A program made the position numbers and the translations under genes. From positions 1 to 64,000 of the IMG/VR virus record IMGVR_UViG_3300025117_000042: a stretch of DNA of 64,000 nt. One strand, 5' to 3'. Positions within the stretch are counted from its first letter, which is position 1. Each line of letters begins with the position of its first letter. Source of the stretch: a virus. Below the pieces are notes generated by a model. The model searched no databases and had not been told where the DNA came from. It worked only from the letters and a program-made list of their open reading frames with translations. Below, one piece after another: positions 30,115-40,531 of the stretch.

Positions 30115-31932
30115 ATGAGTAACTTTAAAGATTACGTGTTAACCAGGGGAAGTGCGACACTACCTGTAAATAGGTCAGATGATTTACTGCCGCTTGTACA
30201 AGGTAGTGTCACCAAAAAAGTTCTATTAAAAGATATTGTATTTGACTATGTGCAGGTTACTAACTTAGCTGTGCAAGCCGAGGACGTAACACTGAATGGT
30301 AAGCTTCTGGTGGTATCTGATGTACAGGAACTGGATGCAGCTTACATAGACGATAAAATCATTTGGGTAACTCCTACTGGTAGGATAAATGTAACAACCG
30401 GGAACACTTGTGAGTTTGCCCCAACAACTACTCTAGTAGCAGGAAAGTACCAGATCTTTGCAGGAGCAGGTACTGTTATAGGTCTTCGAGCTGTAGAACC
30501 TATCTGGTGGGGTGCTAAAGGTGATGACAGTACCGACGATAGCGATCCTATCAATGCAGCTATAGCCTGTATAACCACAAATGGTGGTGTCCTTGACTTC
30601 GAAGCTAAGATATACAGATGTAATATAACGGTTACTTCAGCATTCCTGGCAAAGACTATTATCAATCTTAATGGAGCTACATTACGCCCATATGCTGATG
30701 CAGACCTACTCACTGTTGATTCTGCCGGTACACTGAACCATGTAATGTATTTTGAATTTGGTGGTGGTTATATGAAAAACGTAGATGGTTTTACATCTGC
30801 GTCTGCTATTAGAATAAAAGGTACTGATGATAACACCTTCAATGATTGGCACACTTATCATGATCTTAAGATAAGTGAATTTAAACATGGCATTCATGCT
30901 ACTGAAAGGCTTAACTGGTTGACCTTCGAAGAGATAGACGTAATGTACTCATCTGACACCGGTATTTATGTTGAGAGTGCATATACTATGTCTATTAATT
31001 ACTTCAAAAAAGTAAGAGTAGGTCAGTCTCAAAAACATGGTATACATGTAAAAAACACATCAGCTGCTGACAGCAATTTAGTATGGACATTTGATACATG
31101 CAATTTCGAAGGAAACGGACTGACTGTAGCCACTCCTGAGATATCTGGTATGCTGTTTGAAGATTGCGGCATTGCTAATATAGTAAGTTGTTACATAGAG
31201 AATAACGGTGTAGGAGCTACTGATGGTAAAGGGTGTGGTATCAGGATAAAAGGATCTTATGGTTATGAGTTTAATATAAAATCCAATGTAATTTGGGGTA
31301 ACACTTATAATATCGAAAATACAACAGTATTTGCTTCTGGTTGTATAAAAGGTAATAGATTAAATGGTGAATGCCATATTGCTGTAGGTGGCTCCAGTGA
31401 CGGTATTGAGATAGGTGAAAACTTCGGTGGCACCTGGAATATTGAACCGGATGCAAATGGTTATTACCATGTAATATATACCTCTCCAGCTGGTTGGGTT
31501 CCCGCTTGCCCTGCAAGTGGTAGTACACTTTGGCCTAAACACCAGAATGTTATTTCGCATGCATCTAATACGGATGATACTTTATCGACAGCAGCTGATG
31601 GTGTGCTGGGTCAGTTATTGTTAATAGAGAAAACCGGAGGTACTGGTACTCTTACAATCAGTCATGGCACAGGCACTAACAACTTCTGTCTTAAGAACGG
31701 GATCAATACACTCATTCCTAAAGGGGATGGAATTTTATTTCGTAAAGGCTCAACTTACTGGATAGAAGTAATGCGAAGTAAAACTCCTGTAGTTCTTACA
31801 GCAAATCTTCCAGCAGCTAGTGCTGATATGGATGGTGCTGTTGTAATAGAAGATGCAGGAGCTGGTGACAGGAATATTATTCTGTACGCGGGAGGTCAAC
31901 GTTTCCGTATAGATGGTGGAACTAACTTCTAA
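30115..31932 (+). CDS. Tailspike-like protein with pectate-lyase beta-helix
   Basis: ATG 30115 has GGGGAG at good spacing; an upstream TTG at 30109 is less likely. Residues 135-160 carry WWGAKGDDSTDDSDPINAAI and then GGVLDFEAKIYRC, the start of a right-handed beta-helix (Pectate_lyase_3 type) common in phage depolymerase spikes. Beta-helix repeats run to about residue 440, followed by a C-terminal DGAVVIEDAGAGDRNIILY module shared by many tail fibres. Probably binds or degrades surface polysaccharide. Confidence 0.75.
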   Translation: MSNFKDYVLTRGSATLPVNRSDDLLPLVQGSVTKKVLLKDIVFDYVQVTNLAVQAEDVTLNGKLLVVSDVQELDAAYIDDKIIWVTPTGRINVTTGNTCEFAPTTTLVAGKYQIFAGAGTVIGLRAVEPIWWGAKGDDSTDDSDPINAAIACITTNGGVLDFEAKIYRCNITVTSAFLAKTIINLNGATLRPYADADLLTVDSAGTLNHVMYFEFGGGYMKNVDGFTSASAIRIKGTDDNTFNDWHTYHDLKISEFKHGIHATERLNWLTFEEIDVMYSSDTGIYVESAYTMSINYFKKVRVGQSQKHGIHVKNTSAADSNLVWTFDTCNFEGNGLTVATPEISGMLFEDCGIANIVSCYIENNGVGATDGKGCGIRIKGSYGYEFNIKSNVIWGNTYNIENTTVFASGCIKGNRLNGECHIAVGGSSDGIEIGENFGGTWNIEPDANGYYHVIYTSPAGWVPACPASGSTLWPKHQNVISHASNTDDTLSTAADGVLGQLLLIEKTGGTGTLTISHGTGTNNFCLKNGINTLIPKGDGILFRKGSTYWIEVMRSKTPVVLTANLPAASADMDGAVVIEDAGAGDRNIILYAGGQRFRIDGGTNF

Positions 31933-31952
31933 CATATAATCGGGGTAAGATA

Positions 31953-34900
31953 ATGGCTCTTCCCGCTTCCGATAGTTTTAATAGATCAAACGAAAACCCT
32001 ATAAGTGGTAACTGGTCAACAGCTGCTGGTTTCAATGCTATGCAGCTGTTGAACAATGTAATAACGGGCACAATAGGGGGAGATGATAACGGGGCTTACT
32101 GGAACGCTGATAGTTTTTCGAGTGATCATTATAGTCAAGCTACTTTAGCATCACTTGGATCTTATAATATGTTACTTTGTAGGGTACAAAGTGGCACATT
32201 AAAGAATTGTTATGCTTTATGGGTTAATTCCACTCAGTTTCGTTTTTGTAGATGGGTTGCCGGATCGTTTCAGCAATTAGGGACAGCTGCTACACCTAGA
32301 ACCACCACCGCAGGTACTGTTGTAAAGTTTGAAGTAGTTGGATCTACACTGAAGGCTTACTTTAACGGAGTACTCCATGAGACAACTATCACTGACTCTA
32401 CTTTTACTGGTGGCGCTCCTGGTGTTTATGCAGGTAACACTGTTAATACCTGGGATGATTGGTCTGGTAATAACGTAACTGCTGTGCATACCGTTGTTAC
32501 GCAAGGTGCAGCTCAAGCTCAGACGGCTGGTAATACTACACTCAATCAGAATCATGTTCTTATAATACACAACACTGCGCATGCACATTCAGCAACGTCA
32601 AGCGTTCCACTGTTTCAGAAACCAAGTAACTTGGTACTTGTTCCAAGTATCTCCTCGCCTAGTTCTGTAGGAACTACTATTAGAATAAATGCCACTGCTT
32701 CTGGTGGAACATCACCTTATGAGTATCGGTTTTCACTTCAGAAAGATGGTGGAGCTTATTCTGTTGTCAGAACCTATAGCACTACAGATTATTGGGATTG
32801 GACTCCTACAGAGGACGGAACATATAATATCAAGGTGGACACAAGATCGGTAGGCTCACCTGAAGATAGTGATATTTATAATACAATAGAAGGTTACATT
32901 GTCTATTTGACGATTGTAGCTGCCGGGGCATCTCATGCACAGATAACAGGCACTTTGGCTTTAAATCAAAATCACATCATGGCTCCTAACGTATGTAGAC
33001 ATGCATCCTTAAGCTTGTCTCCTACGTTGAGGCAAAATCATGTAATAGTAACAGCAGCATCGACTCAGGCTCAGACAGCTCTCAATACTACACTGTCAAT
33101 AACCCTGGTAAGGATCGTTGCAGATGTACTCCAGGCGATAGAAGCAAATGCTGGCTGGAAGTTTATATTAAAAATAGTCAGAGATATTCAGGCTATTTTT
33201 CATCGGTTGGCACCTCAGAATCAGCTTACTGATGATGCTGGAGCTGCTATCACGAATGAGGATGACGATACGCCGATCACGTATGAGGAGTCTGTAGACA
33301 ACACCAATTACATTATAGGCAGGATCAAAGCCATATTGAATGCTGTGTTCGTAAGGGATTTTACAATTCAGAATGTAAAATATATTAGGACTGTTGCTGA
33401 TGTGCTGAACTTTATAGAGACTAATATAACTCAGAAAGGCATAGTACGTCTAATAGCGGAAGTTACTCAGTTAGTAGAGGTATCAAGACGTATATTAGGT
33501 TACATAAAGACTATCTCAGATACAGAGCAGTTAGTTGAAACCAATATATTCTTGAGACTGTTAAGAAAGATAGTAAACAACGCTGTTAGTCTAATAGAAA
33601 CTAGTTACAAGCTGATATGTCGGATCAGGTACAAAACAGAGCAGGTTTCTGTGGTCGAGTCCAGGCGTAGACCTATGACGATGGTACGGCTAAAAGCTGA
33701 AGTGGAATCTTTCGTTGAGAACTTCAAGAAGAAACTGGAACTACGTAGATCAGCTCCTCTGGATACAGTAAATTCAGAAGAGACTTCAGCTAGGCCGATG
33801 ACCTTGAGAAGATATAAGGCTGATGTGCTTCGGTTCGTGGAAACAAAACTCAATCCTCGTAAGCTCAATAGGCATAAGCTGGAACTTACAACTCTGTGGG
33901 AGACTTACCCACATAGATTGTCTATTAAAAGAACTATAGATAACGCAGTAAGTCTGGTTGAGTCAATTCGTAACGGGATGAGAATGACCAGAAGTAAAGC
34001 AGACCAGGAAAGTATCTCTGAAGCAAGGCAGAGAAACATTAGAATTTCACGATTAATAGAGGATAGCTTGTCCTTTGTTGAGACTACGTTACGGTTCAGA
34101 ACATTTCTACGTAGTATCAGTGATGTAGTGAATGCTATCGAAACCAAAGCAAAGCGCACCTCGCTAAAACGTGTAATAGACAACACTGTAACAACTTTCG
34201 AAAACCTGCTAAGTAAGATCACTATCCTACAGATCATAGATGACGTTTTGCAATCTGTAGAAGCCAGATCCATACGGAAGGTTCTTATAAAGGTACGATC
34301 TAATATAGTAAGTCTTGTTGAAACCAGCTACTACAATCACACTATCTTGCGGATAATCCATTCGTGGATGAATCATATTGAATCGGTGCAAAGTAAGCGG
34401 TTCCTAAACAGAATAACTTCTGAAGTTGTCAGAAGTGTTGAGCTTTCTTATTACAAGCATACAATACTTCAGATAATAAACAACATTACACAGTCGGTAG
34501 AGGTTATAGCGATCAGGAATAGCTTGAATAGGATAGTGGATCAGGCTATGCAGCTGGCCGAAACAAGGCTAACCTTCAGGAGTTTACGGAGGATCATAAA
34601 CAATACTATACGATCCATAGATCTAACATACAAACAGCAGGAATTCAAACGAGTGGTATCCGATATTGTGACTCACCTGGATATCATAGGTCATCTGAAA
34701 ACTATTAGACTCTCAGTAAGTGACACGTTTAGTATTATAGAAGTTATCAGGATAAGGTTGTTGCTGAAGCGTATAGTAGACGATAACCTGAGTCTTGCTG
34801 AGTCTATCATCAAGAACTGGCTATTCACTATCAACAGCAACATAAGTCTAATAGAAAACAGGATCAAGAAGGTAGAACTTAAACGGGCTATAGCTGAGAC

Positions 34901-35216
34901 ACTGGATATATCAGAGCTTAAGTCAACAGCATGGCACTACATAAGGCTGATTGCTGAATCTTATCGTCTAATAGATAGAAGCATACAGTCAGCAGTATAC
35001 AGGCGCATAGTCAACGATACTCAAGCTGTGAATGAAATAATACGGTATCGTAAAGCCATGTTTAGGGTTATACTAAATACAGTGAATATTAGTATCACAA
35101 GCACTACGAAATTTGTTATAACAAGAGTAGTAAGCCTCGTTAAAGCTATTCTGTGTATGAGACTTGTGAAACCTAAGTTCAGGATCAGGACGAACGATCA
35201 GCCACCTGAAAATTGA
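31953..35216 (+). CDS. Lectin-like protein with about 30 degenerate 22-aa repeats (1087 aa)
   Basis: Residues 1-170 form a concanavalin/LamG-like jelly roll (SDSFNRSNENPISGNWST...). Then come short modules with 'TLNQNHV' motifs (HVLIIHNTAHAHSAT; ALNQNHIMAP; LRQNHVIV) and a PKD/Ig-like domain (residues 225-320). From about residue 385 to 1075, a repeat of 20-24 residues continues without break, consensus x-L-R-I-I-x(D/N)-x4-(V/I)-E-T-x6-8. The repeat array is basic and hydrophobic and is unlike common beta-helix repeats. Likely a virion fibre; no enzyme motif. Confidence 0.6.
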   Translation: MALPASDSFNRSNENPISGNWSTAAGFNAMQLLNNVITGTIGGDDNGAYWNADSFSSDHYSQATLASLGSYNMLLCRVQSGTLKNCYALWVNSTQFRFCRWVAGSFQQLGTAATPRTTTAGTVVKFEVVGSTLKAYFNGVLHETTITDSTFTGGAPGVYAGNTVNTWDDWSGNNVTAVHTVVTQGAAQAQTAGNTTLNQNHVLIIHNTAHAHSATSSVPLFQKPSNLVLVPSISSPSSVGTTIRINATASGGTSPYEYRFSLQKDGGAYSVVRTYSTTDYWDWTPTEDGTYNIKVDTRSVGSPEDSDIYNTIEGYIVYLTIVAAGASHAQITGTLALNQNHIMAPNVCRHASLSLSPTLRQNHVIVTAASTQAQTALNTTLSITLVRIVADVLQAIEANAGWKFILKIVRDIQAIFHRLAPQNQLTDDAGAAITNEDDDTPITYEESVDNTNYIIGRIKAILNAVFVRDFTIQNVKYIRTVADVLNFIETNITQKGIVRLIAEVTQLVEVSRRILGYIKTISDTEQLVETNIFLRLLRKIVNNAVSLIETSYKLICRIRYKTEQVSVVESRRRPMTMVRLKAEVESFVENFKKKLELRRSAPLDTVNSEETSARPMTLRRYKADVLRFVETKLNPRKLNRHKLELTTLWETYPHRLSIKRTIDNAVSLVESIRNGMRMTRSKADQESISEARQRNIRISRLIEDSLSFVETTLRFRTFLRSISDVVNAIETKAKRTSLKRVIDNTVTTFENLLSKITILQIIDDVLQSVEARSIRKVLIKVRSNIVSLVETSYYNHTILRIIHSWMNHIESVQSKRFLNRITSEVVRSVELSYYKHTILQIINNITQSVEVIAIRNSLNRIVDQAMQLAETRLTFRSLRRIINNTIRSIDLTYKQQEFKRVVSDIVTHLDIIGHLKTIRLSVSDTFSIIEVIRIRLLLKRIVDDNLSLAESIIKNWLFTINSNISLIENRIKKVELKRAIAETLDISELKSTAWHYIRLIAESYRLIDRSIQSAVYRRIVNDTQAVNEIIRYRKAMFRVILNTVNISITSTTKFVITRVVSLVKAILCMRLVKPKFRIRTNDQPPEN

Positions 35217-35234
35217 TATTAAAAGAAGGCTTAC

Positions 35235-35384
35235 ATGGACAAACTCAAAGCTAAAGAACGAGTGGTGGCAGTTATAACGAAAAGCAACAATCACAAGGAG
35301 GTTATTGACAATGAAGATGGAATTTGTAAACGGTTGTTTCGGAAAACGTATCGTCTGTTCCGATGGTGTCGAGAGAATCTGTAA
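35235..35384 (+). CDS. Doubtful small basic ORF (49 aa)
   Basis: ATG 18 bases after the repeat protein, in a different frame from the next gene, which it overlaps by 74 bases. Basic sequence (KRLFRKTYRLFRWCREN). The first 25 codons are needed for the gap anyway. May be real or only a leader. Confidence 0.25.
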   Translation: MDKLKAKERVVAVITKSNNHKEVIDNEDGICKRLFRKTYRLFRWCRENL

Positions 35385-35856
35385 CGTAGTTGCAGTAGTG
35401 ACTCATGCTGATGGTACAGAAGATGCTCATCTTGGTGCTAACATCGTAACCGATGCTGGTGACAGGTATTATGCAGAAAAAGCTTGTGGTCAGACCCCTA
35501 ATTCTGACTTTGCCGCTGGTGGAATGCGCCTGGGTACAGGTTCGACCTCTCCCGCTAAATCCGATACCGATGTAACCACGTTCGTTACTGGATCTGGCAA
35601 AGCTGTCGATGCCACTTACCCGAAAACTGCTGATGCTGACACAGATAATTCCGGTGCCGGTACTGATATCGTTACCTGGAGGGTATCTTACGCTACTTCG
35701 GAAGCAAACTCAGCTGGTATCAATGAAGGTGCTGTAGTTGATAATATTACAACTCCAACAGCAGCTCACTGTCACTGGCTGTTTGCAGCCCCTTTCACCA
35801 AAACCAGCACAGACACATTGAAAGTATTTGTCAATCATCAGTTCAATGGAGTCTAA
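35311..35856 (+). CDS. Virion structural protein (181 aa)
   Basis: ATG 35311 with AAGGAGG at good distance; an in-frame TTG lies at 35305. Beta-rich and Thr/Ala/Asp-rich (GGMRLGTGSTSPAKSDTD...; HCHWLFAAPFTKTSTDTLKVFVNH). The pattern matches tail or head structural proteins seen in large phages; no named domain. Low use of rare codons suggests good expression. Confidence 0.55.
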   Translation: MKMEFVNGCFGKRIVCSDGVERICNVVAVVTHADGTEDAHLGANIVTDAGDRYYAEKACGQTPNSDFAAGGMRLGTGSTSPAKSDTDVTTFVTGSGKAVDATYPKTADADTDNSGAGTDIVTWRVSYATSEANSAGINEGAVVDNITTPTAAHCHWLFAAPFTKTSTDTLKVFVNHQFNGV

Positions 35857-35859
35857 TAA

Positions 35860-36186
35860 ATGACTCGTACTGTACCACAAGATTCAGGGTGTACAGTAGA
35901 GATTGAATTTCTGGACAACAACGGGGGAGCTGTGATTCCGGTCACAGCTTCTTACCGTATTACAGATATCAACTCTGGTGTACGATTACAGACAGACACG
36001 GAAATATCCCCTCTAGCTGCTGTTGTAGCTATAGAGATAGCTCCTTCAGTGAATGCGTTACGTAACAGTCTAATAGAGTTTGAACCCAAAGCTCTGACTG
36101 TTACTTTTACGTTTGACGATGGACATATTAGATCAAGGACAGTTGAATATCAATATAACGTTGAACGACTTTATGGAAGAGTGTAA
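35860..36186 (+). CDS. Small beta-sandwich structural protein (108 aa)
   Basis: Three bases after the previous stop. Reads as a single Ig-like sandwich (CTVEIEFLDNNGGAVIPVTASYRITDI...), as often encoded beside fibre genes. TAATG overlap with the next gene. Confidence 0.55.
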   Translation: MTRTVPQDSGCTVEIEFLDNNGGAVIPVTASYRITDINSGVRLQTDTEISPLAAVVAIEIAPSVNALRNSLIEFEPKALTVTFTFDDGHIRSRTVEYQYNVERLYGRV

Positions 36187-39122
36187 TGGCTATCAGGCTA
36201 ATACATACAAGCTGTAATATAGCTTCTTCTGGAGTAAATTCCTACGTTGTAGAGGGAAACAATTTCAGCCTAGACTTGCAGACATATATTTCACAGCCCC
36301 GCACAACACTTCGGAATACTACCGTTTCTGTGCCTATTACTTTTACATCTGCCAATACTTTCATGGGGATGTATATGTGCATAGCTAGAAGCGGTATTTT
36401 AACTGGTACGCTTAACATCACTCTAAACGTTAAAAAGAATGGAACAAGCCAAGGCACAAAGACTTTTGCCTTTACAGAAGTATGCGTTGATGCAATGAAC
36501 TTTTATTATTTCGACCTTGCAAGTCTTAACATCACTACCAGCTCAGCAGATACATGGACAGTGGAATTTTCTTATCCAGACAGCACCAACTATCCGCTTA
36601 TTTGTAGAGGTTCTGGTGGAGCGAGTGATTTCTTTTATGCAGTCTGTACAAACGCAGACACAAACAACCTTGCGAACGATGATTCTTTCTTTGTAAATCA
36701 AGGCGTGACCTTTACCCAAGAGGCTTCTTTTATCATGGCTACCAACGCTACTAAGCGAGGTATCTTTTTAGGTAGAGACGCTGAATTTATTGTAATTGAT
36801 ACAGGCACTCCAATTACGTTAACCGCCAACTCTCGAATTGTGATGCTCAACGCCAAAGTAAAGATTGGAACATCAGAAAGTCCTATTTCTGTAGCTGGAA
36901 AGTTCACCTGGGATGCTTCAAGCATGACCGCAGGCTATCAGCTTATCGAAGGTACTTCGTATTCCAACGGAGTACTTACTAGGTGTGAAATCGAATTCTA
37001 TGGGGCTAAATATCTTAAATCACGTATCAGACTGACCGCAGACACCTTAGTCGGAGCAAACGTCTTTAATGTGGATACTGACGTAACAAATGATTGGAAT
37101 GCTGGCGATACGATTTTCGTTTATGGCAAAGACCAAAACGATGTAGAAACGCAGACTTTCATTATAGATTCACTGACTGCAACGCAAATCACAACTACAA
37201 CCAATGTAGTTACTAACAAATATCTTTCAGGTGGAGCAGTTGTCAATGCTTCTAAATACGAGTCATTTGGAGTTGTTCTAAAGGGCACAGGAGGTGGATT
37301 GCTTTCTGGTAAAGCTGACGGTGTCTATGCAAATGCCAATGAAGCAGCGATACACAAGCTTATATTATCGGGCGTGGGAATGCTAAATGTTGCAATGCAT
37401 CATCGTTCAGATTCTACTACTGGTGCAGTGTTTTCCACAGACAGCGTGATAGTGCGCAATATGCTTGCTAGTTACTATTCTTTTCCACAAATAGTTGTTA
37501 CGGGAACTCAACGGGGTTCTCATATGGTAGATACACATTTTGCATACAATATTAACGTTAATACCGAGTCTACCATTACCCTGCCAGCAATTACGATAAA
37601 TAAGCTGACTATGAAAAATACTTACACAGCTCTTTATATTAATTCCAACAATGCTGTTATTAATGACATTGTAGCCAGCCATGCTTATACTAGTGGCACA
37701 ACATTAAGCTATGGTGTTCTCAAGCTGTCTGGAGCTAAAGTTACGCTTTCTAACACATGGCTTAATGGTTCTAATGGGTCACTTGTTTTAGTTGGAGCAG
37801 TTAATTTTGTTGCTTCTAATGTCGTGAGTAACGGAGGAAACGGCTACAGCGTGGGAGGTGCTTCCACTACTTGTATTGCAACTTTTAATAACTGCGATTT
37901 TGGGAAACAAAAAGCTCCATTGCAAGGTTGTGTGGTTTTTAACACTGACTCTTTTCATCAATTTACTTTTAACAACTGTTATTTTAACCATGCCAATGTA
38001 GCTAATAATATAGAAAACACTTATGATGGCTCATTTGTTCGTTCTACTACACATAACAATACTGCTAATGATTATAGGTCATGGTATAAGTACGGTAATT
38101 TTATATCTACGATAGACACTATCGAAGCTAAAAATAATAATACCACAGATACTTTGACAAATACTTACAACTTATCTAGTGGTAATATAGCCACTATTCC
38201 TGTATTAATAACAGTAAATTGTCAACTTCCAGATTCAAGTTACACTGCTGTATTAGATGTTGAATATGACGGTGGAACTGTTATATCAGATAGCGGTTCT
38301 GCGACAACTAACCTACAAGAACTTTCTGTAGCATTCACACCCACGTTAAGTTATAGACAGCTGGTAGTTAATTTGAAACAGCAGTCTGACTCAGTTTTAG
38401 ACATAGATTGGTCAAATCTAACCATAACCATGCGTCCTTATGGTTATCAAGAGACTTATATATTAAAAGAGCTAGTTAGAACTACAGACGATGTTATAGC
38501 AGATATAATAAAAAATTCAATCGACTTGTTTATATCAGAAGCAGATATGGCAGTAGTCTCTGCTTATACAGGTATAACAATAAACCATAGCACTGAAACA
38601 ATTTTAATAAGTTCAAATCATACCATATATGATATTTATGATTATTGTCAGTATGATTTAGGTCAAAATCTCAGCAAAACAAAATTTTTCAGTACTATTG
38701 ATGCTATTACATATTCATCAACTTATAATATAACAGTAGATAATGCGGTTTTAACAGCTACAGGAAAAACGCTTTCTTTACCTACCAAAACCTTCACTAC
38801 GTTGAACGGGGGATCTACTACAGCTAAAGTGATAGATATAAATGGTGCCTTGGTTCCAGTTACTTTAACCAATGTAGCTGTAGGCTCACAGGTATATATC
38901 GCTAAACAGTCAGATGGAACGGTTATATTATCACAGTCAGCTGCTTCATCTACTATAAGTATCAACTTCTTACATCCAGGCGGTGAGGATATTGCTATTA
39001 CAATTCGTGTAAGAAAAGGAACATCGTCTACCAAGTATCTTCCTTATGAAGCTACTGGATACATATCAGCTACGACAGGTTTCAGTTTAGCTATAAGTCA
39101 AATAATAGATAACATAGCATAA
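36186..39122 (+). CDS. Large tail-fibre/beta-helix protein (978 aa)
   Basis: An N-terminal beta-domain of about 160 residues is followed by a right-handed beta-helix rich in N, T, V and I ladders (LKLSGAKVTLSNTWLNGSNGSLVL; FNNCDF; FNNCYF) to about residue 640, then beta-sandwich modules and an Ala-Ala-Ser C-terminal domain. Bases 36200-37980 lack the dispersed TAWTARA-type motif and differ in codon feel from the neighbours, suggesting imported host-range sequence. No enzyme site recognised. Confidence 0.6.
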   Translation: MAIRLIHTSCNIASSGVNSYVVEGNNFSLDLQTYISQPRTTLRNTTVSVPITFTSANTFMGMYMCIARSGILTGTLNITLNVKKNGTSQGTKTFAFTEVCVDAMNFYYFDLASLNITTSSADTWTVEFSYPDSTNYPLICRGSGGASDFFYAVCTNADTNNLANDDSFFVNQGVTFTQEASFIMATNATKRGIFLGRDAEFIVIDTGTPITLTANSRIVMLNAKVKIGTSESPISVAGKFTWDASSMTAGYQLIEGTSYSNGVLTRCEIEFYGAKYLKSRIRLTADTLVGANVFNVDTDVTNDWNAGDTIFVYGKDQNDVETQTFIIDSLTATQITTTTNVVTNKYLSGGAVVNASKYESFGVVLKGTGGGLLSGKADGVYANANEAAIHKLILSGVGMLNVAMHHRSDSTTGAVFSTDSVIVRNMLASYYSFPQIVVTGTQRGSHMVDTHFAYNINVNTESTITLPAITINKLTMKNTYTALYINSNNAVINDIVASHAYTSGTTLSYGVLKLSGAKVTLSNTWLNGSNGSLVLVGAVNFVASNVVSNGGNGYSVGGASTTCIATFNNCDFGKQKAPLQGCVVFNTDSFHQFTFNNCYFNHANVANNIENTYDGSFVRSTTHNNTANDYRSWYKYGNFISTIDTIEAKNNNTTDTLTNTYNLSSGNIATIPVLITVNCQLPDSSYTAVLDVEYDGGTVISDSGSATTNLQELSVAFTPTLSYRQLVVNLKQQSDSVLDIDWSNLTITMRPYGYQETYILKELVRTTDDVIADIIKNSIDLFISEADMAVVSAYTGITINHSTETILISSNHTIYDIYDYCQYDLGQNLSKTKFFSTIDAITYSSTYNITVDNAVLTATGKTLSLPTKTFTTLNGGSTTAKVIDINGALVPVTLTNVAVGSQVYIAKQSDGTVILSQSAASSTISINFLHPGGEDIAITIRVRKGTSSTKYLPYEATGYISATTGFSLAISQIIDNIA

Positions 39123-39134
39123 AGGAGAGGTATC

Positions 39135-40520
39135 ATGGCAATTCAAGACGATTTCTCACTGAATTACACTACCAAGAAAATAAGTCATTCGGCTGGCACT
39201 ACACGATATACAGTCAATGCTTTCTACTCCTGGCTTATGGATCTATTTGATGACGCAACACAGATGGATGACACTGTTCCTATAAAAGCAAACACTCCTA
39301 CAGAGTATGAGCTTATCAACGGGTGGACATTTAATGCTGATACTGATCTAGGTTATTTGTATCAAGGTTCTATTAAAGTAAATGAGACTGACGATCTTTG
39401 GGCTAACTTCTATACCTTGGGTACTATAGAAGCTGATGCTGTTGTGTACTGGTATCAGAATGGCAGTCTTGTAGCAGCTGCTCCTAACTATACATCTGGT
39501 CATATAGATCAGCTGATAAAGGTAAGAGCAACCGGTACTGATATAGACACTAGAAACTTAACAGCTTTTATTAGGAACAATGCAGCAGGTAATGCTGACT
39601 TGTACGATCATTTTAAACTACAAGCTCCTACTACAGGTGGTCGTAACCCTGTGCCTTTGGCTACTTCTCCAGATACCAACGATGCAGGAGATGGTGGTTC
39701 TGTTGCCGGTGTCACAGTAGCTTTCGGAGCTGCACAGGCTGATATTGACGGTGATGGTAGCAATGAGAATTACGATGTAACTATCGACGGTAACAGTAAT
39801 ACCTGTGCTGATGTGTACAAGTATCTTAAATATATTACAAGAAGAGAAAATACTAGTGCAGTAGGTACAGGAACTACGACCGAAGGTAGATTTTACCTTG
39901 CTGCTGATGGTGCTTACGCTGAAGTTAAAGCTGCTCCTTTCGGGACATTTGCTGGCGGAAAATTCTTTGGTGCCAGGGGTATTTTGGTAACAAATGTTAG
40001 TGATCCAAATAACAGAGTTCTAATAGATGCAAGTAACACCACTCGTACTCCTCCGGTGCAGATGACAGTAACTGTATCTGCTGTACAATCTGGCGACAGG
40101 GTTCTAGTAGCTCGTTCTTCGGCTGGAACTATAAATAAATCACAGTTTACAATAGCTTCGCGTACAACTACTACTGTCACAGTAAATGAGGTAGTGGGAT
40201 CTGATATTTCAACAACTGGAGTGCTACGTGTAGGTGATGATCGTTATACTTATTCTGGTTTGAACAGAGGCACCAAAACATTTTCTGGAATGACAGCTGT
40301 TTCTGAGTATGCCGGAGGTACTGCCTGTTATGTACCTCTAATAGATGACGTAGCTTCAGGAACTTCGATATCTAGTTCAGCTATAACGTATGTTTCTGAC
40401 TTTGATGTAATAGCTAGGGTCAGAAAAAAATCAATACTTCCATTCGAGAACACTGGAACAGTAACTTCCGCAGGTTTGACTGTTGCTGCTATTAGAACAG
40501 CTGATACTATCGTACAGTAA
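39135..40520 (+). CDS. Virion structural protein, fibre-associated (461 aa)
   Basis: AAAGGAGAGG upstream. N-terminal segment YTVNAFYSWLMDLFDDATQMDD and later NGWTFNADTDLGYLYQGSIK resemble a family of phage structural proteins encoded beside fibres. C-terminal 150 residues are beta-rich Thr/Val repeats. Role inferred from context only. Confidence 0.5.
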   Translation: MAIQDDFSLNYTTKKISHSAGTTRYTVNAFYSWLMDLFDDATQMDDTVPIKANTPTEYELINGWTFNADTDLGYLYQGSIKVNETDDLWANFYTLGTIEADAVVYWYQNGSLVAAAPNYTSGHIDQLIKVRATGTDIDTRNLTAFIRNNAAGNADLYDHFKLQAPTTGGRNPVPLATSPDTNDAGDGGSVAGVTVAFGAAQADIDGDGSNENYDVTIDGNSNTCADVYKYLKYITRRENTSAVGTGTTTEGRFYLAADGAYAEVKAAPFGTFAGGKFFGARGILVTNVSDPNNRVLIDASNTTRTPPVQMTVTVSAVQSGDRVLVARSSAGTINKSQFTIASRTTTTVTVNEVVGSDISTTGVLRVGDDRYTYSGLNRGTKTFSGMTAVSEYAGGTACYVPLIDDVASGTSISSSAITYVSDFDVIARVRKKSILPFENTGTVTSAGLTVAAIRTADTIVQ

Positions 40521-40531
40521 GGGGTTATGTA

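Noticed and set aside
33109-35180. Repeats as RTX or ice-nucleation repeats
   Set aside because: No Gly-Gly-x-Gly-x-Asp or TxT patterns; the units are longer and basic.
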